This document shows, piece by piece, positions 30,544 through 41,400 of a stretch of DNA of 64,000 nucleotides. The number at the start of each line of letters is the position of its first letter. The first letter of the stretch is position 1. The stretch is from Beroe ovata. Taxonomy: Eukaryota > Ctenophora > Nuda > Beroida > Beroidae. Both the position numbers and the translations under genes were made by a program. The notes below the pieces were generated by a model, which was given only the letters and a program-made list of their open reading frames with translations, was not told the origin of the DNA and searched no databases. The stretch covers positions 206,828 through 270,827 of the forward strand of contig CAMPET010000066.1 in NCBI GenBank assembly GCA_946803715.1, written 5' to 3'.

Positions 30544-32760
30544 TCAACTAGCTTGAACTTGACGTTCAATTGGGTTTTGGCTTTGAACTGCTTGACTTCT
30601 CTTGGCTAAAAAGAATCCCTGAAAATGTTTTAGAATACGTCCTATTAGCTCAGAGCTGAATATTGGGTTGAGAAGACTGTTCGCTGGAATGATACAGATT
30701 GCAGTAACTTGGTACCACAGTTCTGGAACATTTTTTATTGTGTAGTTATAGTAGATTATAGCACCTATAATTGTGAGCCATGGCAGGAGTTTGCTTCCAA
30801 TCATAAGTATCAGTTTCAGTTTAAGATCTAAGTGGGAATTGACATTATCTCGTTCGACTGCTTTCCTAGAGCTGATGAAGACTCTTAAGATCACCAAGTA
30901 GAAAGCAGTAATAGAAACAAGGATCAAGCAAATGAAACTTATGTAAATTCTTTTGTATATCCATAGTGACTCTTTGTAACCAAATATGTCATTGACACAC
31001 ACAGAGGACCAACTGTAGTAGGAGAGCTCAATGAAATCGAAATAGGAGGGCTCGTTTGTCACCCTTTTCAGCGCATCTACCTTCTGGTAAAAATTGAAGT
31101 GTGTTGTATTGCTCATGTAGTATTGGCTATATAGCCTGTTTATGTGAGAAGCATTCTCATAATCATTTTTGATGAATGGGTTAGATTGAGGCAGTATAAG
31201 TTTAACTCTAAAGATAGCCTGTATAGTGTCAGTTGGTATGACAGGAATCACAGAATTAGCTATGTTCAAAAGAGCTAAGGCCCCAGATATGACCATAACT
31301 GCGCTTATTGACATGCCTCGAGAATACGTGGCGAAGCACTTGTAAGCACGAGTGAGGCTCATAAGAAATACAGTGAGGAGTGAGCCGTGGGAGGAGAAAT
31401 TGTACAGGATTCCCAGACACTTGCACACCCAACTAGATCTCCAGGTGTAGTCATAGAAACAGTAGTTGCCATAGTACCTCATGTACGCAATGATCAGTGA
31501 TAAGAGATAAAATCCGAGAAGCAAGTCATAGAAACACAGTTTTATCTTGAGAAGCTTGTCAACTTTGACATACTGTTGAAGACCTTTCCACTCTGAACTA
31601 ATTTCTTTGAAAGCTAACTGTGTGTTCAAGATGAAGTTAGCTGCACAAGAGAGAAGAAGCCAGACGAAAATCCCATGATTTCTTATGATAAACTGATCAG
31701 ATGAAAGTGATCCAGTTGAACAGTTTGAACATTCATCTATTCCACTATCACAGTCTTTAACACCATCACACACTGCTGATTGTGGTATCCATGAAAAGCC
31801 TTGTGAGGTATTTGAATTGGAGCAGTAAAACCTTCCTAAGCAACCTAACTCATCAGAACCATCATCGCAGTCTAATACTCCATTACACAAGTCGTGCAAA
31901 AGAATGGATTGAACGGCATCCTCCCTTCGACGAGTACATGCAAAACCAAGAAAATGTACACCATGACTGAAAAGGGCAATTTCATTACAGTGTGCTTCAC
32001 TTACTAGATCTTTACATTGCACACGACATGTTTCACTTATATCCTGGTGTGATATATCTCCACTGCGTTGCATTCTGGTTATACACTGTATACTCAGTCT
32101 CAGGCCCTCATTGGGTCTTTGAAAGCCTTTGCAGGGACTCTTGTTGCATTTTCGAAGAGAAGTATGGGGCTCCGAGTCATGAGTCACACACATTGTATAT
32201 TTCGAGAGCTTGAACAATGTTGTTTGCTTAAGCTTCTCATTATGAAAGGTAGCCCTGCAGTTAAAATCAGCCAAACCATCGCACATTAGCTCATCTGACC
32301 CATCGAAACAATCAAATATCCCATCACACACCATACTGATGTGGATACATCCAATACCATCACTGCAGTAGTAGATCGGAGCAGCAGATTTCCCTTCGCA
32401 GCTACATTCATCCATCAAACACAACGATTTACCGTTACAGAAATCGCTTTTCAACACCATGCAAAACCACTTTTCTGAAAAACATGAATCAATGTTCTCA
32501 GTTACTGCGGATACTCCATTCTTCCCAAAACAGGTTCTAGTGCTTGGATTGAACTGACACTCCTTGTAAAGGGGAGAGAAGCCGTCCTTGGTGGTTGATA
32601 TTGTATTGATGTTTCCCATATCTACCATAGAGCAGCGCGAGTGCTTTTCGATATAGCCTTCCAGATAGATCTTATCTCGCATGTCGACTGGATCAAAGTA
32701 TCGATCAGATGCTCCAAGATGACACACTAAGCACAGAACATGTAGGGGTATGGCCCTCAT
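30544..32760 (-). CDS. LDL-receptor class A repeat GPCR (orphan, rhodopsin-like)
   Basis: Intronless. The Met at 32760 starts a signal peptide (MRAIPLHVLCLVCHLGAS) and gives 738 residues; the frame is open 56 codons further upstream, but that part is not signal-like. The ectodomain (about 20-370) is Cys-rich with at least three LDLa modules ending DCFDGSDELMC, DCDDGSDELGC and DCDSGIDEC, whose acidic residues bind calcium. A seven-helix region follows (about 375-715): helix 1 FVWLLLSCAANFILN, helix 2 DLLLGFYLLSLIIA, a Cys near ECL1, helix 3 GSLLTVFLMSLTRAYKC (an L-T-R-A variant of DRY), and helix 7 with PANSLLNPIFSSE (NPxxF in place of NPxxY). The D-L-L-x-G-x-Y-L helix 2 is reminiscent of LGR/relaxin-type receptors, but no leucine-rich repeats are present. 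Ligand unknown. Confidence 0.85.
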   Translation of the reverse strand: MRAIPLHVLCLVCHLGASDRYFDPVDMRDKIYLEGYIEKHSRCSMVDMGNINTISTTKDGFSPLYKECQFNPSTRTCFGKNGVSAVTENIDSCFSEKWFCMVLKSDFCNGKSLCLMDECSCEGKSAAPIYYCSDGIGCIHISMVCDGIFDCFDGSDELMCDGLADFNCRATFHNEKLKQTTLFKLSKYTMCVTHDSEPHTSLRKCNKSPCKGFQRPNEGLRLSIQCITRMQRSGDISHQDISETCRVQCKDLVSEAHCNEIALFSHGVHFLGFACTRRREDAVQSILLHDLCNGVLDCDDGSDELGCLGRFYCSNSNTSQGFSWIPQSAVCDGVKDCDSGIDECSNCSTGSLSSDQFIIRNHGIFVWLLLSCAANFILNTQLAFKEISSEWKGLQQYVKVDKLLKIKLCFYDLLLGFYLLSLIIAYMRYYGNYCFYDYTWRSSWVCKCLGILYNFSSHGSLLTVFLMSLTRAYKCFATYSRGMSISAVMVISGALALLNIANSVIPVIPTDTIQAIFRVKLILPQSNPFIKNDYENASHINRLYSQYYMSNTTHFNFYQKVDALKRVTNEPSYFDFIELSYYSWSSVCVNDIFGYKESLWIYKRIYISFICLILVSITAFYLVILRVFISSRKAVERDNVNSHLDLKLKLILMIGSKLLPWLTIIGAIIYYNYTIKNVPELWYQVTAICIIPANSLLNPIFSSELIGRILKHFQGFFLAKRSQAVQSQNPIERQVQAS

Positions 32761-34033
32761 CGTGATATGAAAATGATAGAGTTGCGAGGGCATTGATGAA
32801 TATATTCGAATTTGAAACAATGGATACGTGTGCCCGACGTCGATATAACATCGCACCGCTATTGTTCTTAATATCAGCGTTAATTTTGATGAAAGGGTTT
32901 GAGAAGAATTAGTTATAGAGGTTCTCATCAGATAGAAGCAGTCTCATAGAATTCATTCTCTGAGTTTCTATAGAACAATATGTGACGCTCGATGCTTATT
33001 TGAAAATGAATATCACAATATGTGCGGCGTGTGCTATCAGATTGAGAACACTTGCGCCGTTGTACTTGCTGTTAAAGTTATTGTTTGACCCCCAAGTAAG
33101 GAAATTGGTTTTATGAGGGGAGGGGTCACAAATATTCAAAGCTCATTCCTTGGAAACTATGAAGTATGAGATCTTCCTCCGCCATGGCCGATCTCCTAGG
33201 ACCCCCTTCCAGATAATTCCATTCTCTAGCATCGCGAGGGTTGATTTGGGTCGAATTCCAGAATGCCGTAGTTTTGCCCTGTCTTCAATTTTCATGAAAA
33301 GGAGAAGCACATTTTCTGTGACACCATCAGTGTTTCCAATAGAGAACGGTATTCTTGGGGAAGGGTCCCAAATCTCAAAACTGATTCCTGGAAAACTAAG
33401 GTGTCTGCCTTGATTATCGATGACCAATCTTCTTCACATGACTCACCACATGGTGATTGACCAGCGAAAACTTTGACTCGACCAATGAACAGTGAGATAC
33501 GTTGCTGAAGGTGTCTGAAAATTTGGGACCCTTCCCAGTAACGTCATTCTCCTTTGTTTCTAAATAAGTTTCATCTGTATAATGTAGGGCGTAGGCAGCT
33601 CTCGGTAAATTCGTTCGGTTTTTGAGCTGGCTGATTTCAATTTCTTGAAATGTGTTTTCGCGACACGAGAATAATGATTTTGTTCATTGAATGATACTAG
33701 AAGAGAATGGACCGTATGATATTCACTACTTTAGCATTTGGCAAGCAGTGATTTATTCTGAGTCTTCTAACAACTAATACCATTGACCGACCTATGCACC
33801 CATCACAGAAAGTCACGTGATATGTCAAACTGATCAGATGCAATGTTATTGAGGCGACTAACATTTACTCGGACAAATTCAAATGCTTCCACCGGTTTCA
33901 ATACAGAAACTTTCAAGGAAGATTTCACAGGGAATTGCAAATCAGGTGAATTATAAATGTTGATTACTCTGACTCACTGCACTGCTAAATTTCTGATGGG
34001 AGATATTTTTAGCCGCTAGGTATATCATTTCAG
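32761..34033. other. Divergent region between the GPCR and the first visible formin exon
   Basis: About 1.3 kb. The formin must have earlier exons (N-terminal Met and start of the GTPase-binding region), because the first recognised exon begins in phase 1. I could not place them. A GGTCCC/CTTCCCAG-rich stretch at 33100-33540 includes imperfect duplications of the phrase GGAAGGGTCCCAAAT and its inverse. No other gene is seen. Confidence 0.45.
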
Positions 34034-35402
34034 TTAGCTACTACTTGTCGAACATAGAGCGTCATCTCCATGAGAAGGTGATCGGTCGCAAGAAGCCCAA
34101 GTCGAAGCACCTTCGGGGACTCTCCAGTCTCAAACTCTTGCTTGTCTCTCTAGTGAGGGATCTTGAGTGCAATGCGATGGGACTTTGGTTTAACGAGTTG
34201 GTGTGTGACCAGCAGCGTGGTCACGAGGTCCTGCTCAAGCTACTCGACCACTTGGTTAGATTTATCGGGATCCTGGGAGTGGGGGTTACGATAGTGGAAG
34301 TGTGGGTGGGTAGGGGTTCAGGGGTTGGGAGTACGGGTTTAGGGTCCAAGATTGCGGCTTTATGTTCAAAAGTAACTAATGTACCGAATGATAATGGTGC
34401 TCCTTCAATAAGTAACTAATTCTCATTCACAGAGTTTTACTGAACGCCACTGTAAATATGGGACTTCTGTTTCAGGTGACAATGCCGGTCAGGGCTGGTA
34501 AGAAGTCCATATCCCGTGATGGTAGCGAACAGGAAGTGTGTGCTAAGTGTCTGGTACTGATCAGTGGGAACAGACTTGGTCTCAACTGTCTAGCTGGATA
34601 TGAACACGGATACCAGGTATCCAGTGAACAGCGAACAGTTTCCATTTAAGGGACGATTTGATACCGAAATTAGTCGTCTCCAATCGAGTCTGATAGGGGA
34701 TGAAGCTGTGACCTCAAAGTTTCTCTTAATGGAAGAAGCAATCAACCGATACACAAATGATTGCCAAACTTCATTTTGTTGAGTATTACATATTATGTTA
34801 CTCATGAGGATGTCTCAAAAGTTGACATGTAGCGGTAAATGTAGCTTGCTTTCCAATCGTTAAATGATATTGTTACATCACCCCTATTCGGTGCGTATTG
34901 CCCAAATTTCACTCGGCTTCACCTCGAGAAATATGGCCAAATACGCACCTCATAGGTGTGATGTAACGATATATTATAATCCCTACCGTATCCCAGATAT
35001 TGTTACGTGTGCTAGCAGATGGCAAATTGCCCGCAGTTAAACATATCTGCAACATCCTACTCCTCTACTGCAAACTGAACGATAGTACACATTCTAAACT
35101 TGTATCCCATATGGACTGCTTTAAGAAGGTACTTCAATCACCCAATCATTTTCCCAAACTAGTTTAGTTCATTTCATTCCAGTAATTAACGTGCATGAGA
35201 ATTGAGTATTAATGAGTTTGAAGGAATATTGAAATTTGTGTGACCACAGAAGCAAGGCTACGAGAGCAGGTTCAGTGTACTGATCAAGTTGCTGACTGTG
35301 AGAGTAGAGGACTTCACCTACACCTCATCTCTTGTTTACCTGCTTACAGCTGTAGTCCACTCCTCTCCTAGTCTTAATATCAGGACTTTCTACCAACAGG
35401 AG

Positions 35403-35433
<31 letters not shown>

Positions 35434-38400
35434 NNNNNNNNNNNNNNNNNNNNNNNNNNNNNNNNNNNNNNNNNNNNNNNNNNNNNNNNNNNNNNNNNNN
35501 NNNNNNNNNNNNNNNNNNNNNNNNNNNNNNNNNNNNNNNNNNNNNNNNNNNNNNNNNNNNNNNNNNNNNNNNNNNNNNNNNNNNNNNNNNNNNNNNNNNN
35601 NNNNNNNNNNNNNNNNNNNNNNNNNNNNNNNNNNNNNNNNNNNNNNNNNNNNNNNNNNNNNNNNNNNNNNNNNNNNNNNNNNNNNNNNNNNNNNNNNNNN
35701 GAGAGATATATCTGGTGATTACTCTCTCTCACATACACACACACACACACACACACAGTATGGAATACTATTGTCAACTACTGCAGGTTGAGCTAGAATT
35801 GAACGTAGAGAGTATACTAGAGGGTGTACCAACAAGCGCCACATGTCTGCACAAAGCAATGCGAGAGTGGCGTGACAAATGTATTGATATCCCAGCCCTA
35901 ACTCGGAAACTGGAGGCAGCTCACGCAACATCAGGGTTACTGCAGGAGGAGTGCAGGTTGCTCCGTGATAAACTCGTACAGAAAGAGGAAACAACACGGG
36001 CACTCGCTGAGAAGCAACAGCAATTGCTTGGATCCCATGATTCCACACATAATGAGGTATTTGTGATGTATTTGGAGGGCTATAGACCATGGAATGGCTA
36101 GCATCACTTGTTTGCCACCCACTGACAGTGGGAGGCAAACAAGTGATAGAAGCTGCTATCACTGGCACACTCAGACTGTTTTATGCCGCCAAAACAGAAA
36201 CTTCGCGTATGGCGTGTGTCGTATTTTGTGGGTAGCTTCGTGCTGTGAACTAATTAAACCACGCGCGTTGCCGCGCGCTAATGTTATGGTATACCGCGCG
36301 CGGTGTACATGGTACTGTGTGGCGTGTAAACAATGCAATCTGCCGTGTATAATAGTACACAGTGTAGTGTAAACAAGTATAACAATCTAGTGTTTACAAT
36401 CAGTCACTAATTTCAGCTATCGGATATGAGATGCAGACTGGAGGATCTATCAAAAGAGTTGATTCGTGAGAAAGTGAAAGTACAACGTCTTGAAGCTGCG
36501 TTATCGTCGAGTCAGCAGAACATCAACATTACCAGTCTTGTAAACAACAACAACAACAACACGCCCACCCACGCCCGCACATCATCCATGAGACGTAGTA
36601 AGGGCGAGGGGGGCAGGAAGAGCAACTCCGAATCTCACGAAGCTAGACGGCGGACTACGTCACGATCACGGAAACATCATAATTCCGAGTCGATGCGTCG
36701 TGGTGATCGGAGACATAGTAACAGGTCCAGCTCTGGTAGTGACGATTGCTACGGTGGCAACAATCAGCTGGTGGAAGCCGCCATGGTGACAGAGAGGTCA
36801 CAGAGGGCTGTCATAGCGGGAAGTGGCGGCGAGACAGTGGACATCGTGCCACCACTCCCGCAGAAAGTTTCCACTCTAACGAGACGTAGGGGACTGCAAG
36901 GGGCAGTGCCACCTGCGCCGCCAGCGCCCCCTGCACCTCCCATCCCTCCTGGGGCTGTGAATGCTCTGATAAAGCAGCACACAGCAGTGGCACAGCCCCC
37001 TCCCCCTCCTCCCCCACCATTTTTACCGATCAGTGCTGCAGGGGATCAGGCTATTCCCTCTGCTACAAGTTCCCCACTAGAAACAGTAACACCACATGTG
37101 AAATCTTCATCCCAACCGTGTGACAACCAAAGTCCCACATCCAGATCGGATATGACAATTTCAGTGAAAACTACGTTCAAATCGACCAAATCACCAGCCA
37201 TTTCGCCGACCAAAGCAACAGCAACCTCCCTTACGAAGCCACCTGCGACCATGCCTAGTCCAATAACAGCCACCCCGACGCCCCCACCACCTCCACCATC
37301 AACTCAGTCAACCGCTCCCCCAGCCCCTGCTCCCCCTAAACCCCAGGGTGTGCCAATCCCTGGTGCGCCCGCGGCGCCAAGAGCACCACTGGCACCGGGA
37401 GCCCCATTAATGAGGGCTGGAGTGACCAACACGCTGTCAAAGAAGCCGCAAGTAAAATTGCCTCTTCTGCATTGGAACCCTCTTCGGAATACAGGCGGGT
37501 TAGTGGAATATATATTCATTTTCAAATATCTCAAATTATATGTGTTCAGAAACTGTCATTTTCCAATTTCCAATCACTTCTCATTATTGCGACTGTACGC
37601 AGAACGTACTGGAACGATGTCAACATGGGATCAGTCTTGGATGAACTAGATCTGTCCGGTTTTGAGGATCAATTCAAGATTAAGACACAACCAACCATCT
37701 CTGGAATGGCTAAGATAATCAAACGGAAGGTACTACAATGCCTCGTATTACGGACTGATCAGGAGATTTCGACGCTTGACATTCCTCCTAAAGCACAGTC
37801 GCGTGATTCTATTCGACCGTTCTGAATTTCAACTCAATCAGGTGGAATGTTTGTCTCTACTAGACACGAACAGAGCTCGTAACGCTATGATAATACAGCG
37901 AAGAGTAGCGCTGCCGCCTCCGGCTGTTGCCAAATGTGTGGAACAGACAGACCTTGGAGATTTGCCAGGTTTGAACGACGTGTTTTGGTATAAGATCTTG
38001 TAGGGACAAGTGGGAACGTGTTGATAATGTACACATGGGGTGACAAATGGGAACGTGTAGCGGATGAAACTGGGGATCTGGGTTTTGCATGATGAGAGTT
38101 ATTGTGGGCACGTAACTACACATAGCAGTCACGTCATCCCCCCCCCCAGTTTGGGCGGTGGAGTTGCTGAACGGTTGTGTACCCTCAAGAGAGGAGTCTG
38201 ACAAGCTCATAGCGAACAGTGACAAGTTAGCGGAGTTTGGGGAAGCAGAACTGTTCTGTTTCCACCTCAGTAAAGTCAACAGATACGACAGGAAGCTCGC
38301 CATCATGCAGTTCATTGGGACATTTGATGAGCAGTTCATTAGACTTAGCAACCAGGTAAATTTAGAGTTATTTTGGTAGCTATATTGGTAGAGAATCCAT

Positions 38401-41400
38401 CATGTTTACCCGCTATCCTGGGTTTAGTATTAAATCATGATATCAGTGCTAGAATCTAGGCGTGGAGTGAATACGGTGACGTGGTTTTGGCGGTTGGAGG
38501 ACAATAATTGTGTTCAACAAGTTATTTCTTGTTCAGGTTAAGTCGGTGAGTGAAGCAAGTACTTCTGTGCTCAATAGCGCTCGACTGAAGAAAGTTCTGG
38601 AACTGATTCTAGCGCTCGGTAACTACATGAACAGTAACAGAAAGGGCGTGGCCGGCGGGTTCAAAATACAGAGTTTATCCAGGGTGGGTGATTCGGATGA
38701 AGAACTTCCACTTTCGTTTCCATATGTTCGACAATACTCATTTAATGAGTCGTGGTACATCGGGTGTGATTACGCAATATTGTCCAGGTCGCAGAGACAC
38801 ACAGTAGTGACTACAAATTTACACTCCTCCATTACATAGTGAAGACAATACACGCCTCCAAGCCAGAGCTTGTCGGATTCACCATGGAATTCGAACAGCT
38901 TGACAACGCGCTGAAGGTTTGTGTTACAGAAGGGGGGTGACGTTTCATTATTCATGGTTTAGAGTTATTATTATTCGATTTTACAACTTTTATCCGAATA
39001 ATGCTGCCGAAAATTACACCCGTCATGGACAGGAATTATCGTTGTGTATGGTAAACAATAATTGATCATTGATGATGATTATCCATCCATATCGTATACA
39101 ATAAACAAGGTTTTAGAGTGATTATTCATCGGAAAAGCAAGAAAATTAGATCGAAACAATACCTCCCTAAAGCCAACGTGTCGGCGACACCAAAAATAGA
39201 AGATGCGATCTCTTGCGGTTGATAGCGCACTCCAACATAAGTAGGCAGCTAAATCTTGTTGCTTTGGTTTCACAATGCCGCCTTTCCTATACACGTGCGT
39301 GCGGTTGAGACTGTCCCAGTCGGTGCCGCATTACTACTGGCACAAAAAGTTCCCCAAATAAATTTCATTAGCGGTCAAGCATGGGAATGCTATAGTGAGT
39401 ATTTCTGTATAATGGGATGAAGCTAGCCGAAACTGGTAACAAGCAATTAACGTATCATTCGTGGACGTTGTAAAATATTCTTTATTAATTCGGTTTCGGA
39501 GTGGATGGCTCGTTAAATCCTCGACCTTCGGTCTCGGATTCAACTCCAATTATCAGCTCGGGCTTCGCCCTCGACTGATAATTCTGCCATCCACTCCTCA
39601 ACCTCATGAATAAAGACTATATTTAGATTTCTTGGCACATTCAAGTTTCCTCTATAATATGCATATTGAGTTTGGGACCGCCGACCGAGCATCGATTGGG
39701 CACCAGTGGCTAATGGCGATTATACCTTTTAACTCCTAAAAAATCGCTTGAAAAACATGCTTATTCAGTTGATAAATATCCAAATGGAGAGCATTTCAAA
39801 TCAAACTTTCCACTTCTTCCCACTTCTTAACCTTCAGTCCTGTACTTTCCGTGATCTAAAATCATTCCATTATTCGGTCGATAGAAATGATCGCTCTTAC
39901 AATCCGTTCCATGATCTATCTTTGTTTGACGGAGCGTTTGGCGAGTGCAGAAACGTTTTTGGTGGTTGTTTCCAACACACCAATGACGGAGTCCCCCTTT
40001 TCGACAGTTAAGACAGTCAGGACTGAGAGAAATGTGGCATATTATACGACGTCAGAGCGAGGTCCAATACTGCTAGATCTAGATGAGTGTGTGACATCTA
40101 GCGCGGTGAACCCACTCCACAGTCACACACCCACACATCTCTTCAGAGTCCACTCCTCTGCAGAATGTGCTGAGTATTGCAGGAACATCGCCAATTGTTC
40201 ATTCTTCCTGATTCAAGTATCTTATTCGCTGTGTGCGCTATACAACACCACTGACGTCGCTGTTAACTTTGGTACAGTGCCAAATCCCGAGTACATCATG
40301 GGAAGTATGGGATGCATGGAATGTATCCGCAGTGTTGAGGATATCCCAGCCGATACAGGGATCAAGATAAGGGACGACGCAGGGTCATGTCTCATATTTC
40401 CAAGTGAGAGAGAGCGAGTGAGAATTGATCGTGGAGCGCTCGGATACAAGCTGGCGTGGGGAGATTGTGTGGCAGCTGACACATGGGTGATATCTGAGAG
40501 TGGACCGACAAGGTACAGAATACATCACGGATCCATGGGGAAGAAGTGGAATGTGGCATGGGCAGACTATAGGAATGTGTTCCATGTCATTTTCCTTGCC
40601 AAGATAGGTGATGTAACCGAGAAATGCATGTATTTCAACCTCTCTCCTCTTAGGGATGGGATGTTGTGCAGGGGTTTCCATCTGAGAGCGACGTTAGTTC
40701 GACTTAACCTAGAACTCCTAAATAACGCTATCAAGCTTTACACTGGAGAAGAGTTGGCAAGCATTAGCATTGTCAAGGTCTCACCCCCCACTAACTGCAC
40801 CCCAGTAATGGACATTGCCAATGGTTCGCTGGTGGTGAAGGGCAGAAGTCCGTTCTTCTTACAGGGACAGAGTGTGGTGTTTCGGTGTAACGAGGGACAT
40901 GGCGTGGCGTCTCTCAACTACTCATCTGAACAGAGAGTGGCTTGTTCATCCACCATGCTAGTAGAACCATGTGTACCCGTGTATAGCACAGTGCTTCACA
41001 GTGAGATGAACCAGCAGTTCTATGGATCATACCGAGGAACTATGAGTATCGTCATATCCGGGTCTGTTCTGGTTGTAGTTCTGGTGCTACTCGCCATGGT
41101 CTGCGTCATATGTAGACAGTTGTGCATTGTGGTGGGTGGTGTAGTGAATAGTGTACTCCAGTCAAATCTACTGAGTAATCCACGATTTCTATGATCAATT
41201 AAAGCGGCGTCTCAATAATAGAACGATTGTTTTGACGATATCATCATTTAAGTACCGCCCCCTGTTTCATTCTTGTTCATTTTCTTTCCACGACTGTGGA
41301 ATTGCTACTGTATATGAAGTGTGGCTTTGCGTATGATTCCCTCTGATGATTACTGGCTTTTTGCCCGGGCTTTGGACCTACATACACCTGGTTTATAACC

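Noticed and set aside
33143-33427. Overlapping open frames on both strands near 33.1-33.4 kb
   Set aside because: No family motif, no splice context linking them to FMNL, and the area has imperfect internal duplications; treated as non-coding.
33845-33945. Possible upstream FMNL exon (reading IYSDKFKCFHRFQ) with a GTGAAT donor
   Set aside because: Its donor phase (2) does not match the acceptor phase (1) of the exon at 34034, and similarity to the FMNL N-terminus is not evident.
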